DNA of 20,248 nucleotides from IMG/VR virus record IMGVR_UViG_3300035698_008425, positions 1 to 20,248 of that record. The stretch is one strand, 5' to 3'. The notes below the pieces were generated by a model. It saw nothing but the letters and a program-made list of their open reading frames with translations, made no database searches and had not been told where the DNA came from. Source of the DNA: a virus. The translations under genes were made by a program, and so were the position numbers. How positions within the stretch are numbered: position 1 is the first letter of the stretch; each line of letters begins with the position of its first letter. Shown one piece after another: positions 6,598 to 13,677 of the stretch.

Positions 6598-6602
6598 AAC
6601 GT

Positions 6603-6893
6603 TTATTTATTAAAATTTGAAATTATTTGGGTATAGTTTTCAGGTATCCTTAAAGTTGTACCATCAGCAACTGCGAACGAAGCATCGTGTATATTATTAG
6701 CTGCTGCAATAATCCACCATAACGATGAATCACTATAAAAATCATTAGCAAGAGTATCTAATCGATCTCCCCCTTGTGTAACAATATATATATCATTATT
6801 AGATTTAGGAATATTCGGATATCGTTTAGCACGATAAACAACTCTACCATCATTTAATTTTTTTCTATCGTTTCTTTCGTATCTACTTGCCAT
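6603..6893 (-). CDS. Baseplate wedge protein, gp53/LysM-like (96 aa)
   Basis: The LysM-like fold is visible at about residues 35-88: DIYIVTQGGDRLDTLANDFY, SSLWWIIAAANNI, and GTTLRIPENY. In contractile phages this small protein (T4 gp53 and relatives) joins baseplate wedges around the hub rather than binding peptidoglycan. The N-terminus is basic (SRYERNDRKKL). It begins one base after the preceding stop (TAA T ATG), with AGGA 7 bases upstream. Position between the tube-end protein and the hub fits the role. Confidence 0.85.
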   Translation of the reverse strand: MASRYERNDRKKLNDGRVVYRAKRYPNIPKSNNDIYIVTQGGDRLDTLANDFYSDSSLWWIIAAANNIHDASFAVADGTTLRIPENYTQIISNFNK

Positions 6894-6894
6894 A

Positions 6895-8988
6895 TTATAA
6901 TCCTATACTTTTTTGATAACGAGTTTTTCTTTCTATAAGTTCTTTGTGAGTTCCATCGGGTGATAATTTAGCATATGCATCTTCTGAATATTCTTCATTT
7001 GCAGGTGATATCATAAAAACATCACCAGGATATAATATAAATCTAAATGATAGGGGTATACTTGATTTTGGTACTAATTTTATTCTAGAATCAAATTGTT
7101 GAGCTCGTATCAGTACAATTGATTGAGCTTCGGTTAATCCATTTTTATTTTCAACTTCTTTAGAAGCTTCTAATGGAGTTTTACCTTTTAAGTTATCTGC
7201 TCCAGCGGATTGATTACTAATAGCAGGAGTTATACCCATTTCAGAAAGTACAGGTGGTTTAATTGATGTTTTCAATCCCCCTAATCCTTTTAAAACTTTT
7301 GGTTTTAAATCAGTTATACTTGTAGTAGGTAATTTAACTAATCCACGTGAATCAGGCACTGCTAAAGCCTCTACTTTATTAATTGTACCATTTGAGTTCA
7401 TTCTTTCGTTTTCCGAAAAATTTCCTCTATTTTCTAATGCTTCTTTGTTTGCTTGTTGTGCTTCTTTTGATAATCTATATCCATATAAATTTGTCATAGA
7501 AGATGGTGTTTCTATAAACTTAATCCCTATTGCAACATCTATTAATTTTGGTAAGTATCCAATTTTCCCATTAGTTTCCCAATTAGAATTATCAGGTACA
7601 GTATATGTTAAAGATTCAATAAATCCATCTTTATCATGATACACATCACCCAATTTAAATTGGATAATAGGTGGATTTACTAAATTGTTAGAATTTATAG
7701 ATGGGTAAGTTAGTTTAGTTAAAAATTGTATTTTTTCCCAATTATTTAATAATTCAGTAGGAGACATACAAAATATCTTAAAATTGAAAGATACACTACG
7801 TTCTATTCCTGAATAAGTGTAGAAATTAAATGGGTTTCCTAAAAATTTATTAGAGTTCCAAGTTGGAGATACATTTTCTGTAATTCCGGTTATAGTTGCT
7901 CTAAATGGCATTTTAGTTTGTCCTCTCTTACCAATATTAAATGGAATTAAATCCTTAGCTATGGTAGTATCACCATCTTTAAGAGTACCATACTCATCTA
8001 TTGTATATTTTTCAATATCGGTTATAGATAACTGATTTAATTTATCGGTTTTTGAACCAATTCCATATTTAGTTTCTAAACTATTTGCTAAAATTGGTGA
8101 TGGTGTAACAACACCTTCGTTATTTGTGTTAGAAGAATATCTATTTGATGGATCGTAGCTAGATTGTGGTTGATTCCATATAGGATTTCCTTTTGAATCA
8201 TTTAATTGTTGAAATGCATATTCAGATTTACCAAACCGACCGATGGTCTCTTTTCGTTGTGTACCATATATGGGTGATACCAATGATAAATCTAACTTAG
8301 TTCCTTCTAAATCTACGTTTACACTACCAGTTGATGGTAATCTAAAAGATTTCTTAACATCAGTATAAGTTCTATCATTAGAAGTATATTCTACTGCATA
8401 TTGTTTTTGAGTAGCAGTTCCAGCTTCTTGACCGTCTCCAAATAAAGCACCTCTGAGTTTATCCTTTGCAACTCCAATTCCTTGGCCAAGTGCTTGTTTT
8501 CCAATAGTTTTTGGATTTCCACCTCCTGTATCTTTTAAAAATTTACCAACTAAAGAACCGTTAGGCCCATATCCATCCTTTGTAATTGGAGTTTGAGAAT
8601 TTGCACTTTCTAATTTTGAAGTAGTTATATTATCTGGAGTTTTACTCTTACGTAATTCAATTATTTTATCAGCTACCTTAGAAGGAATTAATCCGGAAGG
8701 AATACCTAATTTATCGTTTACAAAGTTTCTAGCTTGTGAGATTTTTCCACCAATCAATCCACCACCAGCATTACCTCCATTTGCATTAGATTTCATCTCT
8801 TCAACTAAAGGAGTTGAACGAAGTGCAATACGAGTTGCTTCGTTACCATAGATAAGAGGATTATTCAACTCCACAAGTGATTTAATACGAATTCCACTCA
8901 CTTCTTGTTCGATGAGTGTTTTGGTATCAGATTTAACTGCTTTATCTTGTGGTGAACCTTTAAATAGTTCTAAGAGTGTCTTTCCCAT
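6895..8988 (-). CDS. Baseplate/tail-tube-end protein (gp48/gp54-like role, 697 aa)
   Basis: No firm family, but a middle section (about 380-510 from the start) has the pattern of tube-initiator proteins: IERSVSFNFKIFCMSPTELL, NNWEKIQFLTKLTYPSI, IIQFKLGDVYHDKDGFIESL, PKLIDVAIGIKF. The C-terminus has FRFILYPGDVFMISP. The first third is low-complexity and basic, with Gly/Lys/Thr-rich linkers. Position directly after the tape measure fits a protein capping the tube at the baseplate. Start choice: a TTG at 8997 is possible, but AGGGA lies 9 bases before the ATG at 8988 (MGKTLLELFKG), so the ATG is preferred. Confidence 0.7.
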   Translation of the reverse strand: MGKTLLELFKGSPQDKAVKSDTKTLIEQEVSGIRIKSLVELNNPLIYGNEATRIALRSTPLVEEMKSNANGGNAGGGLIGGKISQARNFVNDKLGIPSGLIPSKVADKIIELRKSKTPDNITTSKLESANSQTPITKDGYGPNGSLVGKFLKDTGGGNPKTIGKQALGQGIGVAKDKLRGALFGDGQEAGTATQKQYAVEYTSNDRTYTDVKKSFRLPSTGSVNVDLEGTKLDLSLVSPIYGTQRKETIGRFGKSEYAFQQLNDSKGNPIWNQPQSSYDPSNRYSSNTNNEGVVTPSPILANSLETKYGIGSKTDKLNQLSITDIEKYTIDEYGTLKDGDTTIAKDLIPFNIGKRGQTKMPFRATITGITENVSPTWNSNKFLGNPFNFYTYSGIERSVSFNFKIFCMSPTELLNNWEKIQFLTKLTYPSINSNNLVNPPIIQFKLGDVYHDKDGFIESLTYTVPDNSNWETNGKIGYLPKLIDVAIGIKFIETPSSMTNLYGYRLSKEAQQANKEALENRGNFSENERMNSNGTINKVEALAVPDSRGLVKLPTTSITDLKPKVLKGLGGLKTSIKPPVLSEMGITPAISNQSAGADNLKGKTPLEASKEVENKNGLTEAQSIVLIRAQQFDSRIKLVPKSSIPLSFRFILYPGDVFMISPANEEYSEDAYAKLSPDGTHKELIERKTRYQKSIGL

Positions 8989-9000
8989 TTTATTCAATCC

Positions 9001-11769
9001 CTATCCTTGTTGGAAGTTATTAGTTGTATCTCTTCTTTGATTTTTAGTCACATATTTACCAAATTTCTGGCCATCTATTATGAAATCTTTTGGTGCAACA
9101 GTTGCTGCAATTAAGTTTTGCATTTGTGCTAACATCTCTGTTTGGTATTCGGATAAACTACCTTCTTCCAAACCACTTGCTTCTTCACTACCACCATTTT
9201 CTCCACCTAAACCAAATAGTTCTGCAACGATTGCAATTCCAGCGGATGCAGCAGCAATACCCAATAATGTTGGTAATGCAAATAATCCAGCAGCTCCTAA
9301 GAACATCAATGAACCAGCTAATCCCATAAATGCAAGAGATAATAATCCAATGGATGCAACTTTTTCTAATGTAATATTATCCATTAGAGTTACAATACTT
9401 GTAGTTACATGGTCTATAATAGTTCCAACTCCACTAAAAACACTTGTTATTATCGTTCCAAATGATTCTAATAATGGTGATAGTAAAGATAATGCATAAG
9501 TTAATGGTATTAAAGCAACACCAAGTGCTGCTAATAAACCAATTCCAATAATTGCAACTCCAGAAGTTCCACCGAATAGAGATAATCCAACTGCTAATGC
9601 TTTCAATCCGGCTCCTGCAGGAATTCCCCCAATTGCAATGGCAGCTAAACCTATTGCTCCAAGTGTCATTGCTGCAAATCCTATTGCCGCTAATATCAAG
9701 TTTCCTGCTCCTGCCGTAACAGTACCAGTTCCCATCATTCCCAATCCGATTGCTAAATTCATTAATCCTGTTCCTGCTGATGTTCCAAGTGCTGAAACTA
9801 CTGCTAAACCAGGATACGCTAATGTGAAAATCAGAAATCCTATTCCTGTTGGTATTAAGTTAAGTGCTCCAAATAATACTTTTGGTGTACCCATTTCTTT
9901 CAACCCTCCAGCTAAATCTTTTAACTTATCTCCCATTGATGGGCCTGCAACAGCATCAGGTACTTCTACGTTTTCTGCAATTGATTGTACCTTATCCGTA
10001 GCTAAATCTGCTCCTTTTTCTGCAATTGCATCTTTTCCTTGTGCTGCAATAGAACCAGCTCCATACTTACCAACTACACCATCACCAATACCCATTGCAT
10101 CACCGATTTTAATAGCAGCAGCTTTGGCTAAGTGAATAGGATACATTATTAAATGTTTTAATCCACGGCCTAATCCCCTTACCATACCACCAATAGAAGT
10201 TCCCATTGATTGTAAACCCATATTCATCTGACCGGTTGCAATTACCATGGAACCAAATCCTTTAAGACTAGAACCAAGAGGTCCAGTTGCAATAGCGGTA
10301 AGTGATTCTTTCATAGAATCAAATGTAGATAGTTGCATGGTACCATCATCATTTAACTTATCCATATTGGATGCCATTTTTTGAAGTTCATCAGTAGATA
10401 ATCCCAATGCAGCGGCTGCTGCTCTTTTTTGGAAAATATCCATTCTGTTAAATGCTTCAATACCACCCATTTGATTCAGTGCTTCTTTTACCGATGCACC
10501 TATCTTTCCTTCATATGCTAATTGTCTTGCTTTGTTAAGGTTAATATTTCTACCTAACATTGCACCCAATTCTAATTCTTTTGTAATTGATGATTCAAAA
10601 TCTAAAAGGTTATCAGTTACATTTGTTAGGGTACCCATGTTTACCCCAAGTTTAGCTGCAGCTACTGCAGCTTCTCCTATATTCTGTCCTCCTTGTGCAC
10701 CATATTCAGCAAATGCTTTTGCTGAACTAGCTACATCAGCCATAATCGCAGATGGCATTAATCCATTTGCTTTTGCCAATTGTTTGGTAGATTCGGCAAG
10801 ATTTTGTGCGGTTTCAATAGAACCACCATTTAATCTTGCAAAGTTACCAGTAAGTTGTGCCGCTTGTTCACCACTAATACCCATATTAGTAGCCATTAGG
10901 GAAGTGTTTAACTTAGTCTGAAAAGAAAGTTGTTCTATTCCACCAAATTCACTTTGTAATCCCTTAGCACTCTCTAATGCATTCGGAAAAATAGTTCCTA
11001 ATAAAGTAACTTGTGAGGTTGCACCAGTCAACCCACCTACAAAACCACCCATTTCACGAGTAGTTTTACCAAGTGCTTCCGTAATATATCCAGCTCCTAC
11101 TATCAATGAACCAACTACACCACCAACGGTTTTAGTTAGTACTGATGCAGTATCAAGTACACCACCGATTGCATCTTTAATTGATTTATAAGCAGATATT
11201 TGTTTTTCTAATTGTTCTTGCTCACCTTCAGTTAACGCAGATATATTTTTAGCAGTTTCAAATTTATTTTTTTCTATATCTAATAGATACTTAGCATCTT
11301 TACCAAGATTTTTCATAGAACCCATTTGAGATTCTATCTGTCTGATAATTTCTGCCCTTGATATTACATCTTCTGCTGATAATCCTAATAATTCTTGATT
11401 TAACGAAGCTATACTTGATAATTTAGCCTCAGTAGCAGGGTACATATCTAATCCATTTTTGGAATACTCTAATCGTTTTCTTTCAGAATCAACAAATGAT
11501 GCTTGAATACCAGTCAATCCCTTTAAAGATTGTTCTTGCTGCATTAAATCAGAAATCTGCTCTTTACTTATTGTACGAGAATTTTGGATTTGTTCGTTTA
11601 TTTCTCTTAATAATCTTACTTTTTCTTTATAGGCAGAATTTGATTTTTTAATTTCATCAGTAAGTGCACCCGTTCGTTTGACTTCATCATCAAGTATCTT
11701 TTTGGCATCATTTTTTATCGCGTTAGCATCACGCAATAGTTTATTTATTTCTGCTTGAGAGAGTGCCAT
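9001..11769 (-). CDS. Tail tape measure protein (922 aa)
   Basis: The tape measure sets tail length, fills the tube and leaves with the DNA. Visible: a charged coiled-coil N-terminal fifth (1-200), a hydrophobic segment (about 204-230), an Ala/Gly-rich middle, a long hydrophobic run (about 631-855, with several membrane-spanning-length stretches), and a short hydrophilic C-terminus (VAPKDFIIDGQKFGKYV) of the sort seen at tape measure ends. Length is typical for a myovirus. It lies 10 bases after the 69-aa gene, with AGGA upstream of ATG. Position after the chaperone genes and before the tube-end protein is diagnostic. No peptidase or lysozyme domain was seen. Confidence 0.92.
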   Translation of the reverse strand: MALSQAEINKLLRDANAIKNDAKKILDDEVKRTGALTDEIKKSNSAYKEKVRLLREINEQIQNSRTISKEQISDLMQQEQSLKGLTGIQASFVDSERKRLEYSKNGLDMYPATEAKLSSIASLNQELLGLSAEDVISRAEIIRQIESQMGSMKNLGKDAKYLLDIEKNKFETAKNISALTEGEQEQLEKQISAYKSIKDAIGGVLDTASVLTKTVGGVVGSLIVGAGYITEALGKTTREMGGFVGGLTGATSQVTLLGTIFPNALESAKGLQSEFGGIEQLSFQTKLNTSLMATNMGISGEQAAQLTGNFARLNGGSIETAQNLAESTKQLAKANGLMPSAIMADVASSAKAFAEYGAQGGQNIGEAAVAAAKLGVNMGTLTNVTDNLLDFESSITKELELGAMLGRNINLNKARQLAYEGKIGASVKEALNQMGGIEAFNRMDIFQKRAAAAALGLSTDELQKMASNMDKLNDDGTMQLSTFDSMKESLTAIATGPLGSSLKGFGSMVIATGQMNMGLQSMGTSIGGMVRGLGRGLKHLIMYPIHLAKAAAIKIGDAMGIGDGVVGKYGAGSIAAQGKDAIAEKGADLATDKVQSIAENVEVPDAVAGPSMGDKLKDLAGGLKEMGTPKVLFGALNLIPTGIGFLIFTLAYPGLAVVSALGTSAGTGLMNLAIGLGMMGTGTVTAGAGNLILAAIGFAAMTLGAIGLAAIAIGGIPAGAGLKALAVGLSLFGGTSGVAIIGIGLLAALGVALIPLTYALSLLSPLLESFGTIITSVFSGVGTIIDHVTTSIVTLMDNITLEKVASIGLLSLAFMGLAGSLMFLGAAGLFALPTLLGIAAASAGIAIVAELFGLGGENGGSEEASGLEEGSLSEYQTEMLAQMQNLIAATVAPKDFIIDGQKFGKYVTKNQRRDTTNNFQQG

Positions 11770-11779
11770 TTATATAATC

Positions 11780-11989
11780 CTATTCTAAATCTTTTAACAT
11801 TTTTTCTAATTCTTTAGCAGCTTTATCTAATTGTTCCATTTTTTTAACAATAGGAACTGGTATATCTTTTCTACTCTTAGCTTTTTGTAATGCTGCATTA
11901 GTTGCATTTGATTTTAATCCATCAAAGAATGCATCGGAAAACTTTTTGGCAGAACCAAATAATCCTTCATTTATCTTTTCTTTTGACAT
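11780..11989 (-). CDS. Small basic helical tail-module protein (69 aa)
   Basis: Not recognised. Lys/Ala-rich, with a clear C-terminal coiled coil (KKMEQLDKAAKELEKMLKDL). A strong Shine-Dalgarno, AAGGAG, lies upstream and a TATATTTATA motif 32 bases upstream, so it opens the tape measure-baseplate operon (11989 to 3579). It sits between the tail chaperone and the tape measure, 10 bases before the latter. A role with the tape measure during assembly is a reasonable guess from position and shape, without sequence evidence. Confidence 0.75.
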   Translation of the reverse strand: MSKEKINEGLFGSAKKFSDAFFDGLKSNATNAALQKAKSRKDIPVPIVKKMEQLDKAAKELEKMLKDLE

Positions 11990-12020
11990 AGGGAATTTCT
12001 CCTTTATAGTTTTATACTAC

Positions 12021-12030
12021 TATAAATATA
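12021..12030 (-). promoter_or_regulatory. Late-type promoter motif for the tape measure-baseplate operon
   Basis: Coding strand TATATTTATA, 32 bases before the ATG at 11989 and immediately downstream of the terminator at 12035-12065. Such a terminator-promoter order is what one expects at a transcription-unit boundary. Confidence 0.6.
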
Positions 12031-12034
12031 GGGT

Positions 12035-12065
12035 AAAAAAAAAGTGAGGAAATTACTTCCTCACT
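12035..12065 (-). terminator. Intrinsic terminator after the tail chaperone unit
   Basis: AGTGAGGAA (12043-12051) pairs with TTCCTCACT (12057-12065): a perfect 9-bp stem and 5-base loop, followed on the minus strand by a run of nine U (12035-12043, the last overlapping the stem). The stop codon of the frameshifted extension (12053-12055) lies in the loop, so the hairpin also encodes the last residues. Confidence 0.85.
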
Positions 12066-12283
12066 CTTACACCAGGTCCAGAAGACTTTGATGATTTACT
12101 TTGTTTATCGTATTCTGACTTTTCTTGTTTCTTTGCATCTAAAAGTTTCTTAAAATAAAACTTTCTCCAATGGATTGGCATTGTATAAACTTCAGACCAC
12201 GTGAAACCATTTCCATAATTAACCATTTCCCATATCTGAGAATGGAGTTGAATACTATAATCACTCGGCAGGGTAAAAAAACC
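12053..12283 (-). CDS. +1-frame extension of the tail assembly chaperone (about 76 aa)
   Basis: This frame is open from just after a TAG (12284-12286) to the TAA at 12053-12055. Its product reads GFFTLPSDYSIQLHSQIWEM, then FTWSEVYTMPIHWRKFYFKK and a charged C-terminus ending GPGVRVRK. It overlaps the end of the gp26-like gene and lies +1 to it; a run of seven U at 12275-12281 allows tRNA-Phe to slip with full pairing. The fusion would be about 330 aa, ending zero frame four residues after the shift (Y-P-A-E). In many tailed phages a G/GT-type frameshifted chaperone sits exactly here, between tube and tape measure. Alternative: separate translation from internal ATGs (for example MVNYGNG or MPIHWRK). 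Confidence 0.7.
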   Translation of the reverse strand, partial: GFFTLPSDYSIQLHSQIWEMVNYGNGFTWSEVYTMPIHWRKFYFKKLLDAKKQEKSEYDKQSKSSKSSGPGVRVRK

Positions 12284-13028
12284 CTACCCCAAATGGGATA
12301 TCAAGTGCCTCCGTTTCACCAGTTATTTCTGAAGTGAATTCGTATTTTAAATCCAAATCAGGTGAAATTTGTTTCACGTGGTTTCTAATTGCTTTACTAT
12401 CCCTTGCAAGTAAATTATTTTGTACCCATTTGTTGATAAATCCTCTTTCGGTATTACCATCAACTTCATGTATCATATATCTTAAACGAGTTGATACATC
12501 TTGAGAAACAACATCTTTACCTTTGGCCAAACGATTCATAGCTTGAATATCAGCATTAATGTTCATCTCATCTTTATGAGTAAGTAATTTTATTTTAATT
12601 TTTTTCTTTGAAATGGGTAAATCTAACTCATATAAATTAGCAGAGTTAAGAATAGAGGTATCTATTTCTTTTATTTGAATTTTAGATAAATCTATTGTTA
12701 CCTTTTGAGGTTCCAATGTAAAGGGGTCTGTTACCTCTACTTGATAATCAGCACCATATCCCAAAACACGAGTTGCAAGTAAGATTGCGTTTTTATCACC
12801 AATGAAAATATCACCAATATCTAATCCAGGTTCTACAACCACAGATTCGAATAACTTATCAAGTACCACACCTTTTCTTATCAAATTTTGAGATGCAAGT
12901 ATATCTTCTTCTTTTGCAGTCATATATTTGATTTCAATTGTACCCTTTGATAATGGATGTCCTTCTGGATAAACTTTACCTTGTGATGGTAGTTCAATCA
13001 CTTCGGTAGGAAAATCGTAATTTGCCAT
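12261..13028 (-). CDS. gp26-like tail/baseplate assembly chaperone, zero frame (255 aa)
   Basis: The N-terminus VIELPSQGKVYPEGHPLSKG and then IEIKYMTAKEEDILASQNLI, VLDKLFESVVV, IGDKNAILLATRVLGYGADY match the pattern of the T4_baseplate family (T4 gp26 and marine-phage relatives). Members are encoded just before the tape measure and are thought to act in tail or hub assembly rather than stay in the virion. The C-terminal part (about 150-255) is charged and helical. The last codons GVGFFYPAE include the U7 slip run. Start: ATG at 13028 after an A-rich leader without Shine-Dalgarno; a TATATTTATA motif lies 25 bases upstream. It stands as its own transcription unit between two terminators. Confidence 0.8.
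   Translation of the reverse strand: MANYDFPTEVIELPSQGKVYPEGHPLSKGTIEIKYMTAKEEDILASQNLIRKGVVLDKLFESVVVEPGLDIGDIFIGDKNAILLATRVLGYGADYQVEVTDPFTLEPQKVTIDLSKIQIKEIDTSILNSANLYELDLPISKKKIKIKLLTHKDEMNINADIQAMNRLAKGKDVVSQDVSTRLRYMIHEVDGNTERGFINKWVQNNLLARDSKAIRNHVKQISPDLDLKYEFTSEITGETEALDIPFGVGFFYPAE
12267..12288 (-). other. Candidate frameshift (slippage) hairpin with U7 run
   Basis: On the minus strand GGTAGGGT (12281-12288) and ACCCTGCC (12267-12274) can pair as an 8-bp stem with one U-G pair and a six-U loop; seven U in a row (12275-12281) form the slip run. Zero frame reads GGG TTT TTT TAC; after +1 it reads GGG TTT TTT ACC CTG. Ribosomal +1 slippage or loss of one U by the polymerase would give the same product. 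Confidence 0.6.
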
Positions 13029-13052
13029 AAACTTTTATTTAATTTGTTTGTA

Positions 13053-13062
13053 TATAAATATA
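13053..13062 (-). promoter_or_regulatory. Late-type promoter motif for the tail chaperone
   Basis: Coding strand TATATTTATA, 25 bases before the ATG at 13028 and just downstream of the terminator at 13081-13113. No -33 box at 20 bases. Confidence 0.6.
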
Positions 13063-13080
13063 TAATTTCAAAAAAAGTTG

Positions 13081-13113
13081 AAAAAAAAGGATTCTCACAA
13101 AGAGAACCCTTTT
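13081..13113 (-). terminator. Intrinsic terminator after the tail tube gene
   Basis: Arms 13085-13096 and 13102-13113 (AAAAGGATTCTC with GAGAACCCTTTT) form a 12-bp stem with one A-C mismatch and a 5-base loop, followed on the minus strand by an eight-U run (13081-13088). It lies 25 bases past the stop of the tube gene. Confidence 0.85.
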
Positions 13114-13137
13114 AAAAATATTTAGTATTGAGGAGTA

Positions 13138-13626
13138 TTAGTATTCTAAAACTGCGTAATCGTAAGATAACGTTAAAGTGATATCTGAAACATCATTGGA
13201 TGCCCATTCCAACGAACCGAAGTTTGCTGATTGGATAAATGCTCCTTTGATTTTCCAATTTTCAATTTTATCACCAACTGGTCCTAACATATAGATATCT
13301 ACATCTTTTTTGTAAAAATCTGCATATCCATCTCTACCAGTTAAAGATTCATGTGAGGTTCTAATCCACTCCATTACTTGTTGTGCTCCACTTGGAACAA
13401 TTGGGTCAAATAATGTAATTTCAATATCCTGCCACTCACCTTTACCTTTTAATTGTCTTTTAACATTAATGTGGTCAAGTGTTATCTTTTCGAACGTAAT
13501 TGAAGGTCTGGTTGCAGCCTTAATAAGATAAGATTGGATTCCATCAATTTCCATGATGTATCTGTTCTTCATCTTCGGTTCGAAGTTCGTGTAGAACATA
13601 TCGTTAAATTCTAATACTTCTGCCAT
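13138..13626 (-). CDS. Tail tube protein, T4 gp19-like (162 aa)
   Basis: The tube protein stacks as rings to form the inner channel of the contractile tail. Visible: FNDMFYTNFEPKMKNRYIME near residues 7-26, IQSYLIKAATRPSITFE near 30-46, a beta-rich middle with WQDIEITLFDPIVPSG, and the C-terminal FGSLEWASNDVSDITLTLSY. Length is normal for gp19-like tubes (about 160). An AGGAG Shine-Dalgarno lies upstream. It follows the sheath gene by 51 bases and is closed by its own terminator, consistent with very high expression. Tube proteins are abundant virion components. Confidence 0.92.
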   Translation of the reverse strand: MAEVLEFNDMFYTNFEPKMKNRYIMEIDGIQSYLIKAATRPSITFEKITLDHINVKRQLKGKGEWQDIEITLFDPIVPSGAQQVMEWIRTSHESLTGRDGYADFYKKDVDIYMLGPVGDKIENWKIKGAFIQSANFGSLEWASNDVSDITLTLSYDYAVLEY

Positions 13627-13649
13627 TTTGTTTATTCTCCTATTATACT

Positions 13650-13659
13650 AATAAATATA
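13650..13659 (-). promoter_or_regulatory. Late-type promoter motif for the tail tube gene
   Basis: Coding strand TATATTTATT (one mismatch to TATATTTATA), 24 bases before the ATG at 13626, between the sheath stop and the tube start. It would let the tube be transcribed apart from the sheath. Confidence 0.55.
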
Positions 13660-13677
13660 GTTTTTTTTTATTTTTAA

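Noticed and set aside
9080-10921. Several plus-strand frames of 129-165 codons opposite the tape measure gene
   Set aside because: They mirror the Ala/Gly-rich codons of the tape measure and have low-complexity Pro/Ala composition; shadows, not genes.
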